This document shows, piece by piece, positions 10,801 through 17,074 of a DNA stretch of 21,853 nt. This stretch comes from Saccoglossus kowalevskii (lineage: Eukaryota > Hemichordata > Enteropneusta > Harrimaniidae): contig NW_003139336.1 in assembly GCF_000003605.2 (NCBI RefSeq), forward strand, positions 1-21,853, in the 5' to 3' direction. Each line of letters begins with the position of its first letter. Position 1 is the first letter of the stretch. The position numbers and the translations under genes are program-made. The notes under the pieces are model-generated. The model ran no database searches. It worked only from the letters and a program-made list of their open reading frames with translations, and was not told where the DNA came from.

Positions 10801-13800
10801 GAGAATAGAGTGAAAGTAAGGCTTGTAGGGAACAGTTGGAGATGCTGCTAAGAGAATAGAGTGAAAGTAAGGCTTGTAGGGAACAGTTGGTGATGCTGCT
10901 AAGAGAATAGAGTGAAAGTTAGGCTTATAGGGAACAGTTGGAGATGCTGCTAAGAGAATAGAGTGCAAGTAAGGTTTGTAGGGAACAGTTGGAGATGCTG
11001 CTAAGAGAATAGAGTGAAAGTAAGGCTTATAGGGAACAGTTGGTGATGCTGCTAAGAGAATAGAGTGAAAGTAAGGCTTGTAGGGAACAGTTGGTGATGC
11101 TGCTAAGAGAATAGAGTGGAAGTAAGGCTTGTGGGGAACAGTTGGAGATGCTGCTAAGAGAGTAGAGTGGAAGTAAGGCTTGTGGGAACAATTGGTGATG
11201 CGGCTAAGAGAATAGAGTGAAAGTTAGGCTTATAGGGAACAGTTGGTGATGCTTCTAAGAGAGTAGAGTGAAAGTAATGCTTGTAGGAAACAATTGGTGA
11301 TGCTGCTAAGAGAATAGAGTGAAAGTAAGGCTTGTGGGGAACAGTTAGAAATGCTGCTAAGAGAGTAGAGTGAAAGTAAGGCTTGTAGGGAACAGTTGGA
11401 GCTGCTGCTAAGAGAGTAGAGTGAAAGTAAGGCTTGTAGGGAACAGTTGGTGATGCTGCTAAGAGAATAGAGTGAAAGTAAGGCGTGTGGGGAACAGTTG
11501 GAGATGCTGCTAAGAGAGTAGAGTGGAAGTAAGGCGTGTGGGGAACAGTTGGAGATGCTGCTAAGAGAGTAGAGTGGAAGTAAGGCGTGTGGGGAACAGT
11601 TGGAGATGCTGCTAAGAGAGTAGAGTGGAAGTAAGGCTTGTGGGAACAATTGGTGGTGCGGCTAAGAGAATAGAGTGAAAGTTAGGCTTATAGGGAACAG
11701 TTGGTGATGCTTCTAAGAGAGTAGAGTGAAAGTAAGGCGTGTGGGGAACAGTTGGAGATGCTGCTAAGAGAGTAGAGTGAAAGTAAGTCTTGTAGGGAAC
11801 AGTTGGAGATGCTGCTAAGAGAATAGAATGAAAGTAAGGCTTGTGGGAACAATTGGTGGTGCGGCTAAGAGAATAGAGTGAAAGTTAGGCTTATAGGGAA
11901 CATTTGGTGTTGCTGCTAAGAGAATAGAGTGAAAGTAATGCTTGTAGGAAACAATTGGTGATGCTGCTAAGAGAGTAGAGTGAAAGTAAGTCTTGTAGGG
12001 AACAGTTGGAGATGCTGCTAAGAGAATAGAATGAAAGTAAGGCTTATAGGGAACAGTTGGAGATGCTGCTAAGGGAGTAGAGTGAAAGTTAGGCTTATAG
12101 GGAACAGTTGGTGATGCTGCTAAGAGAATAGAGTGGAAGTAAGGCTTATAGGGAACAGTTGGAGATGCTGCTAAGAGAGTAGAGTAGAAGTAAGGCTTGT
12201 GGGAACAGTTGGTGATGCGGCTAAGAGAATAGAGTGAAAGTTAGGCTTATAGGGAACAGTTGGTAATGCTGCTAAGAGAGTAGAGTGAAAGTAAGGCTTG
12301 TAGGGAACAGTTGGAGCTGCTGCTAAGAGAGTAGAGTGAAAGTAAGGCTTATAGGGAACAGTTGGTGATGCTGCTAAGAGAGTAGAGTGAAAGTAAGTCT
12401 TGTAGGGAACAGTTGGAGATGCTGCTAAGAGAGTAGAGTGAAAGTAAGTCTTGTAGGGAACAGTTGGAGATGCTGCTAAGAGAATAGAATGAAAGTAAGG
12501 CTTATAGGGAACAGTTGGAGATGCTGCTAAGGGAGTAGAGTGAAAGTTAGGCTTATAGGGAACAGTTGGTGATGCTGCTAAGAGAATAGAGTGGAAGTAA
12601 GGCTTATAGGGAACAGTTGGAGATGCTGCTAAGAGAGTAGAGTGGAAGTAAGGCTTGTGGGAACAGTTGGTGATGCGGCGAAGAGAATAGAGTGAAAGTT
12701 AGGCTTATAGGGAACAGTTGGTGATGCTGCTAAGAGAGTAGAGTGAAAGTAATGCTTGTAGGAAACAATTGGTGATGCTGCTAAGAGAGTAGAGTGAAAG
12801 TAAGGCTTGTAGGGAACAGTTGGAGCTGCTGCTAAGAGAGTAGAGTGAAAGTAAGGCTTATAGGGAACAGTTGGTGATGCTGCTAAGAGAGTAGAGTGAA
12901 AGTAAGGATTGTAGGAAACAATTGGTGATGCTGCTAAGAGAATAGAGTGAAAGTAAGGCTTGTAGGGAACAGTTGGAGATGCTGCTAAGAGAATAGAGTG
13001 AAAGTAAGGCGTGTGGGGAACAGTTGGAGATGCTGCTAAGAGAATAGAGTGAAATTAAGGCTTATGGGGAACAGTTAGAGATGCTGCTAAGAGAGTAGAG
13101 TGAAATTAAGGCTTGTGGGGAACAGTTAGAGATGCTGCTAAGAGAGTAGAGTGAAAGTAAGGCTTATAGGGAACAGTTGGAGATCCTGCTAAGAGAATAG
13201 AGTGAAAGTAATGCTTGTAGGAAACAATTGGTGATGCTGCTAAGAGAATAGAATGAAAGTAAGGCTTGTGGGGAACAGTTGGAGATGCTGCTAAGAGAGT
13301 AGAGTGAAATTAAGGCTTGTGGGGAACAGTTAGAGATGCTGCTAAGAGAGTAGAGTGAAAGTAAGGCTTATAGGGAACAGTTGGAGATGCTGCTAAGAGA
13401 ATAGAGTGAAAGTAAGGCTTGTAGGGAACAGTTAGAGATGCTGCTATAAGAATAGAGTGAAAGTAAAGCTTGTAGGAAACATAGTTATCTATATCATTGT
13501 CTTAAATTGTGTCAATGCCTTATAACATGCATGCAGTCATCTTGTCTCTAGCTTCACACATGCTTTTCAATTCAATACATTCCATTCTGTGAAAAAAGGT
13601 GTCAGTGCAGATGACAGTATTGTTGAGTCTACATCCTTATCTGTTAATTCAAAACGTGTTTTGATTATCAACATTTTAAAGGAAGTCTGATGTTATATTT
13701 GCATGCCTTAAAGTGAATTGTGTACAATGTTGCTTCCTAGGGGGTGACAGCAGAAGACTTAGAAAATGCTGAAACGCTGGTTGGACAAAAAGACAAGGTA

Positions 13801-16800
13801 GGAGGATCTACTGAGTTATCTCATTCATGTTCCAGGGCTATTAACATGTCTCTTTGCATTTACAGTTGATAAATTAGGCATTCATGTTGTATTTCAGAAT
13901 TCCTGCATACTTTAAATGTGTTGTTTTGCAAGTTTGTTATCTTAGCTTCACTCTACAAATGTATGTCTGTTGATTCAAGTGTAGCAAAAAATGTCTGTTC
14001 TTGTGAAATTGTTGGTACCGATATCTTCCAAGTAATTGAAAATTTGCAATAGATCAAAATAATTTATTGTTACAGTATTTAAATTAAAACTTTTAATTTC
14101 TTAGTGTTTTACAATATGTCATTGTTGCAACTATGATTTAGTTTTGATTATTGTAGTTTTCAAGGACTTCATGAATAATTAAAGATGGTTATAATGTGCG
14201 TTATTGCTGGCACTACATATCGCTTGTAGTGTTATTGCTTGTACTATCTCTCAATTATTGCTTGTACTATCTTATTACTTTGTCATTTAATATATGTATC
14301 TTATATCTTCTCTACGTTATTGTTTGTGCTATGTTGAAATATGTACATTATCGCTTTTACTACGTTATACATTGCACAAGTATATATCACTTGTACTACA
14401 GTAAAATACTTTATTTTCGCTTGGATTTCATTTTTCTTTTTTTGCTGAAGGGACGATTAAGTGAAAATGAAATCCAGCAAACATGCCTTTTTTCATACAT
14501 TTTACATTTATCTCGCCAAAAATCATTGAGAATAAGTTCCATACAAACGCCCAAAATGTATTTTCAGCAAAAATTCCAACTAAAATAAAGTGTTTTCCTG
14601 TATATTTTGTTATTGCTTGTGCTATGATAACAATGTAAGTAATTGGCCTTTGATACCCAACCCTGCGAGATTTAATAGATGTTCAAATGCAATAAAATGC
14701 ACAACATTTTTAAAACTGTCAGAGGAGAAGCAGGCAACTGAACATGATATATACTGTGTTCCAATCGTCTTTTTGCACAGGACACAAACAAACGAGCCGA
14801 GGAAAGAGAAACTACTGGTTACAGTCGTCGCTCTAGACTACGCGAGGAAGATGAGGTGAGATCATAACTTTAATTTTTTTCTTCCAGTCAGATAATATAC
14901 TGTTAAAAGGGAACCGCTCAATCCCATGGATTGCACCACATGCTCATGGGTAATTAACTCCGCCTCTGTCCACGAAGTAAATTAATTTTTATTAAGCTTG
15001 CTTACTCAAACTGTGATTGACAGGCCATTTTAAACTCTGGATTTTTAGTTGTCACTGCAGGTTTCGACCGAAAACAACAACTTTTATACATCAAAAGCCC
15101 AACCAGATGAGTTTAATCACTAACGTACTTATTCATGCCCCTGTAGAAATGTATTTGGAATCACAGCTTGATCTCCAAACATCGTAAATGGCACATTTGC
15201 CGGAGCTCCCGCCACGATGTGAGCGGCTTGGTTCGAATTAGCATACTAATTGCGGTGGCCATCTTGCCCTTATTTATAGTATTGGTTCCCCTTATAGTAT
15301 TGGTTTAATTTCGGTTGCTAGGATTTTCTACAGTTTCATTACTTAATGGTGTTCATGAGGACATTATGCAAAAGTTGCTATGACCCTCAAATGAAACTTT
15401 GTTTCTAGCAAAATAAAAGCTGTATTTTAGCAGCAAATTAAAAGTACAGTTCATTGTACAGCTTTACTCCTGTCTCTACCATAATGACAGATAAAGTCAC
15501 TGGAAACTCACACAAATGTGAATTGATTCACAAAGATTCAGTTCTGTTCAAATTACTGCCTTCCAGAGTAGTTTTGAACAACTGCAAATCCAGATGTATC
15601 ATCATATGCTCTCTATAATTTGTGAATATTGAGACCATCAAATATTCTATGTATTAGTCCAGAAACCCCAATGAAGTTCTTTTTGTGCTGTTTCCTCATC
15701 GAGCTGTTTTCATCGGCTTCTATAGTGGCGTTCTACAGTAGCTGTTGCAGAGCCCGCACAGAGCCAATAGAAGTACATGGTACTGTGGTGCATGTCTTAG
15801 AAACGTGGAACGTTCTGTGACGTAGCTCCGCTTGAAGATAGTGCCAAATATAGATGCATGTGCACGTACACAGAATTTACGGAACATGTATGATGGCCTA
15901 TAAAGCAAACATTTCATACCAAGTCCTCATTTGCTCTTCGGTAGAGAGATTTCGTAGGAGTTAAAAATATTGTACTTGTATACAATACAATGCCTTAGTA
16001 TAGGGAATAATTCTAACTGAGAGATAAGTTTTACTTATAATAGTGCCTCCCAACGTAATAAGTGACTTGTGATAAATTAAGTTTCTTCATTTATATCTTT
16101 AACAGTAATTGGATGCAATGGAAAGAAACTCCATACTTTACATAGGTTGTACTATTGTATACGTTCTTACATTTAATGTGTGTACAATACCTAATCTACA
16201 CATTAACTTGTGATTATTATTTCATTTATAAAAACAAAATAACTTGGTATGGTGTAGAAACCCGGTGTTAAATTAATCCATTTGGTTTAAGTTGTTGTTT
16301 GTATCAAGACAACATTCTATTCAGTTTGTTTGAACACATTACAATAACTTTTTTCGGTTAGACAACTATGGACGATGTTGTCTTAACCTTTTTCGTTTTA
16401 AATTAATTGTTTGTATATTAATTAGTTATTTTGCATATTATTTAGTTTGTATCTGTTTAACAGCTGGTTTGTATTAAACATATTTGTGTATAGCCAGTTT
16501 CAATATTATCTTCAACATTGTCTCAACTTCCCACTTGCCATACAAAAAAAACTTTTTTAAAAGTTGGGTATCAGAAATTAACAAGGATGAAATTTCAAAT
16601 ACCATAATAGAAGTTCACATAAACCCAAAAATTGTATGCGTTTATCTGAAATGTGACTTATTTTGATTTACGTGTATGCTACAAATAAATCAAATATTGT
16701 ACATTTATTGACATCTATAGTCTACACTGAGTTTAGATGATAAGAGCCCGTTTAGATACAACTTGATTCTCTCTGCTGTGTTTGGCTAATCTTTATTCTT

Positions 16801-17074
16801 GTTTTCACAGGACACAAACAAAAGAGCTGAGGAAAGAGAAACTAGTGGTTACAGTCGTCGTTCTAGACTACGCGAGGAAGATGAGGTGAGATCACGACCT
16901 TCTAGTGGTTACACTCCACGGTATTCTAGTACTACTCCGAGTACAGCAACTTCTAGTCGACTCTCCGGCACTTCATACGGCAGCGGCACTTCTAGCTATT
17001 CTAGACCTAGTTCTACTAGTTCGTATCGGTCATCAACGGGTAGCTCGTACACGCCTTCATACCGGAGATACTAG
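4813..17074 (+). CDS. PPP1R12A: Myosin phosphatase targeting subunit (MYPT1-like), central to C-terminal exons, partial gene
   Basis: This is the multi-exon gene that explains the window. MYPT1 anchors the PP1 catalytic subunit to myosin II and other substrates; Rho-kinase (ROCK) phosphorylation of the subunit inhibits the holoenzyme and so raises myosin light-chain phosphorylation. Seven exons plus one duplicate join in frame, including split codons at two junctions (GG|T and AG|G). The joined protein runs through an acidic Ser/Asp tract, SWRQGRKT, RSASAP, YTRRRW, SYMTP and RRSTQGVT, in the same order as I recall them in vertebrate MYPT1/MYPT2. Absent here are the KVKF-type PP1 docking motif and ankyrin repeats, which should lie left of the window, and the C-terminal leucine zipper, which is either to the right or missing from the isoform ending at 17074. 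Many invertebrates have one ancestral PPP1R12 gene, so 12A versus 12B is a label only. The family call is firm; the isoform structure is inferred. Confidence 0.9.
4897..6080 (+). other. Intron with TTTA-type microsatellite
   Basis: A 1,184-nt GT..AG intron. It holds a TATT/TTTA-type microsatellite at about 5960-6000 and the palindrome-like tract GTATATAGA...TCTATCTATATAC around 5135-5170. It also carries two copies of the 13-mer AGTTCAAAGTTCA (4933-4945 on +, 5702-5714 on -). No other gene is visible. Confidence 0.75.
6081..6251 (+). CDS. PPP1R12A: MYPT1-like exon: SWRxGRKT and RSASAP motifs
   Basis: A 57-codon exon, phase 0-0, between a weak acceptor (TAATCTAAAG|GCACCG) and the donor AAG|GTGAGAAA. 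The N-terminal part (SFTPKPLVKQESEKKDEQ) precedes PSWRQGRKTSSS, which corresponds to the ESPATWRLGLRKTGS block of vertebrate MYPT1. RSASAPQM near the C-terminus corresponds to the conserved RSASSPR phosphorylation motif. The exon closes with TDRKK. The region is predicted to be disordered and rich in Ser/Thr sites. The acceptor has a poor polypyrimidine tract, so the exact 5' edge is less certain than the 3' edge, but phase agrees with the exon before it. Confidence 0.88.
6447..6481 (+). CDS. PPP1R12A: MYPT1-like microexon (35 nt)
   Basis: A very short exon with strong signals: acceptor TTCTGTTTCTACAG|CCT and donor GG|GTAAGTGC. It encodes PEETRTSDSES plus the first two bases of a Gly codon. 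That phase-2 end is completed exactly by the T that opens the exon at 8967, giving ...SESG-YTRRRW. Vertebrate MYPT1 has a comparable TSD...SSS-YTRRKW arrangement. The upstream intron is only 195 nt (6252-6446), the shortest seen here. The exon is too short to stand on its own; it is supported by the splice sites and by phase on both sides. Confidence 0.82.
6482..7175 (+). other. Start of the 2.5 kb intron, unannotated part
   Basis: The intron runs 6482-8966. Its first ~690 nt contain an open frame (6379-6741) that merely overlaps the microexon in another frame and has no recognisable domain. I see nothing else before the repeat element at 7180. Confidence 0.6.
7180..8060. mobile_element. Dispersed repeat element with a hairpin at each end and ~150-bp internal repeats
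   Basis: The left end is a perfect-arm hairpin at 7180-7210: AGCTCCGCT and CGAC pair with GTCG and AGCGGAGCT around a TTT loop, with one GT bulge. The right end is CAGCCGAGAGGCTG at 8041-8054, a 5-bp stem with a GAGA loop. Between them lie four good copies and one or two broken copies of a 151-157 bp unit; CAGATTTGTTCATT recurs at 7331, 7485, 7642 and 7793. The order hairpin, CCRTCGTCCGT, TTCGACTTCTTCTTGAAAAC matches a repeat type I remember from mollusc and other marine invertebrate DNA. No transposase is encoded. The 99-aa frame at 7109-7408 falls inside it and is not a gene. Confidence 0.6.
7256..7985 (+). repeat. ~154-bp tandem repeats inside the hairpin-capped element
   Basis: The unit runs from TTCGACTTCTTGTTAAAAAC through CAGATTTGTTCATTTTG to GGTAAAAAGTGATATT. 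Spacings between landmark copies are 154, 157 and 151 nt. The last units (about 7875-7985) are shortened by internal deletions. Confidence 0.85.
8178..8650. mobile_element. MITE-like element with 23-bp terminal inverted repeats and TTAA ends
   Basis: The left terminus begins TTAAGGTAGAGGCCTACTCA at 8178. The reverse complement of the right terminus (8628-8650) begins TTAAGGTAGAAGCCTATTCA, with 20 of 23 positions matching. TTAA stands at both outer edges, as expected for a piggyBac-type target-site duplication. The 473-bp interior has no transposase frame, so the copy would be non-autonomous. The superfamily is inferred from TTAA only. Confidence 0.7.
8967..9284 (+). CDS. PPP1R12A: MYPT1-like exon: YTRRRW motif followed by a long ER/K charged helix
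   Basis: A 318-nt exon, entered in phase 2 and left with AG| (two bases of a codon). The acceptor is TCTTTTCTAACAG and the donor AAAAG|GTATTC. It begins YTRRRWADMERE, matching the conserved YTRRKWEDD of vertebrate MYPT1. Roughly 75 residues follow made almost only of Glu, Arg and Lys, with some Gln (EREKEKERE style), then LRQKQKLTGSFRDKTVTTLTAK. The i to i+4 alternation of Glu with Arg/Lys is typical of a stable single alpha helix (ER/K helix) rather than a true coiled coil, because hydrophobic a/d positions are missing. Three near-identical 24-bp units at about 9127-9198 show that the tract grew by tandem duplication. The opposite-strand Ser/Phe/Cys-rich frame is a shadow of this codon pattern. 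Confidence 0.9.
9127..9198 (+). repeat. Coding 24-bp tandem repeat inside the ER/K helix
   Basis: Three consecutive 24-bp units start at about 9127, 9151 and 9175. Each encodes the octapeptide EKEREKER and they differ by only a base or so. Less regular GA-rich units flank them on both sides. Because 24 is a multiple of three, changes in copy number would lengthen or shorten the helix without shifting the frame. Confidence 0.85.
9285..10262 (+). other. Intron (978 nt) with a two-copy direct repeat
   Basis: GT..AG intron between the ER/K exon and the SYMTP exon. Besides the duplication at 9318-9532 it holds only AT-rich sequence without exons or transposon ends. Confidence 0.75.
9318..9532 (+). 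repeat. Two-copy ~82-bp direct repeat, 133-bp offset
   Basis: Copies at 9318-9400 and 9451-9532 both start AGTCTTAAGACA and share AGGATATCATCTTATGAAGT near their ends, with scattered substitutions between. The intervening 50 nt contain partial echoes (ATGGTGATG twice). It begins only about 33 nt after the exon's donor site. Confidence 0.8.
10263..10359 (+). CDS. PPP1R12A: MYPT1-like exon: SYMTP block and first half of the Rho-kinase site (RRSTQ)
   Basis: A 97-nt exon. Its first G completes the split codon from 9284 (AG|G, Arg), followed by 32 full codons. The acceptor is ATCTATAG and the donor CAG|GTGAGAGA. The peptide runs PSYMTPTTEDTESETQRR, then SRARRERATRRSTQ. This parallels the vertebrate RRRSYLTPVRDEESESQRK...RRSTQGV segment. 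RRST carries the equivalents of human Ser695 and Thr696, the PKA/PKG site and the ROCK/ZIPK inhibitory site. The Thr-Gln pair lies at the very end of the exon, so the residues after the phosphosite come from the exon at 13741. Confidence 0.92.
10360..13740 (+). other. 3.4 kb intron splitting the Rho-kinase site, mostly minisatellite
   Basis: Phase-0 intron between RRSTQ and GVT. About 87 percent of it is the 51-bp array. The 5' flank (10376-10530) is pyrimidine-rich with two copies of CATCACTGCTCTTCT (10442 and 10480). The 3' flank (13483-13740) is ordinary AT-rich sequence leading to the acceptor. Confidence 0.85.
10535..13482 (+). repeat. Large 51-bp minisatellite (about 58 copies) in the intron
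   Basis: The unit starts GATGCTGCTAAGAGAATAGA and continues GTGAAAGTAAGGCTTGTAGG GAACAGTTGGA, 51 bp in total. Copies are similar, with diagnostic variants: TAAGAGAGTAG, GTTAGGCTTATAG, GGCGTGTGGGG, TAGGAAACAATTGG, and a one-base-shorter form with GTGGGAACA and GCGGC. The + strand is strongly purine-rich, with few C. As 51 is a multiple of three, several minus-strand frames stay open for over 130 codons as 17-residue repeats; these are by-products of the period, not genes. Confidence 0.97.
13741..13797 (+). CDS. PPP1R12A: MYPT1-like exon: GVT continuation of the Rho-kinase inhibitory site
   Basis: A 19-codon exon, phase 0-0. The acceptor is TTGCTTCCTAG and the donor AAG|GTAGGA. The peptide GVTAEDLENAETLVGQKDK aligns directly with the vertebrate GVTLTDLQEAEKTIG stretch that follows RRSTQ, so the reconstituted site reads ATRRSTQGVTAEDL. 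This is the segment thought to engage the PP1 active site when the threonine is phosphorylated. A 3.4 kb intron filled with a minisatellite separates it from its other half. Confidence 0.92.
13798..14780 (+). other. Intron with a degenerate GTTATTGCTTGTACTAT-type repeat
   Basis: GT..AG intron of 983 nt. Between about 14200 and 14420, and again near 14610, a loose motif (TTATTGCTTGTACTAT and variants) recurs every 25-35 nt. The frames at 14196-14588 and 14590-14859 arise from this T-rich repeat; the second overlaps exon copy A in the wrong frame. Confidence 0.7.
14781..14855 (+). CDS. PPP1R12A: MYPT1-like exon copy A of a duplicated exon pair
   Basis: A 25-codon exon, phase 0-0, with acceptor CTTTTTGCACAG and donor GAG|GTGAGATC. 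The peptide is DTNKRAEERETTGYSRRSR followed by LREEDE. It differs from copy B (16811-16885) at only four bases out of 75; three are synonymous and one gives Thr instead of Ser. If the donor is not used, the frame stops after three more codons (VRS then TAA at 14865-14867), so this copy needs splicing to be useful. Downstream of the donor the similarity to copy B fades within about 16 nt, and two of the changes turn a CGA codon into TAA. Confidence 0.85.
14856..16810 (+). other. Intron between the two exon copies
   Basis: GT..AG intron of 1,955 nt if copies A and B are both used. The first ~450 nt include a possible inverted-repeat insertion (14903-15308) of higher G+C. The remainder is AT-rich, and I find no additional exon in the MYPT phase. 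Confidence 0.7.
14903..15308. mobile_element. Possible short inverted-repeat insertion
   Basis: The left edge TTAAAAGGGAACCGCTCAAT and the right edge ATTGGTTCCCCTTAT form imperfect inverted repeats around about 380 bp of sequence with higher G+C than its flanks. TTAA occurs at 14903-14906 and 15305-15308. The right end carries a tandem duplication of TTATAGTATTGGTT. The arms are short, so this is tentative. Confidence 0.35.
16811..17074 (+). CDS. PPP1R12A: MYPT1-like exon copy B with read-through to an alternative C-terminus
   Basis: The first 75 nt (16811-16885) duplicate copy A: DTNKRAEERETSGYSRRSR then LREEDE, after a TTGTTTTCACAG acceptor. The donor-like GAG|GTGAGATC is also present, so the exon could end at 16885 and splice on. 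Unlike copy A, the frame continues for 62 codons of Ser/Thr/Tyr/Arg/Gly/Pro-rich sequence (VRSRPSSGYTPRYSSTTPS at the start, SYTPSYRRY at the end) to TAG at 17072-17074. This tail is clearly richer in G+C than the flanking introns and resembles the YRPVSTSSSTTPSSS region after the same point in vertebrate MYPT1, so it is probably real coding sequence. The product would end without a leucine zipper. A possible internal donor (CGG|GTAGCT near 17039) could instead rescue a longer isoform. Confidence 0.8.
   Translation, partial: DTNKRAEERETSGYSRRSRLREEDEVRSRPSSGYTPRYSSTTPSTATSSRLSGTSYGSGTSSYSRPSSTSSYRSSTGSSYTPSYRRY

Noticed and set aside
10519-11649. Minus-strand frames of 149 and 139 codons with 17-residue repeats
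   Set aside because: The 51-bp unit is a multiple of three, so a stop-free frame extends automatically. The two frames differ in phase, and both lie inside an intron of the MYPT gene.
14196-14859. Two adjacent + strand frames of 130 and 89 codons
   Set aside because: The first is a T-rich degenerate repeat. The second overlaps exon copy A in a different frame and has no motif.
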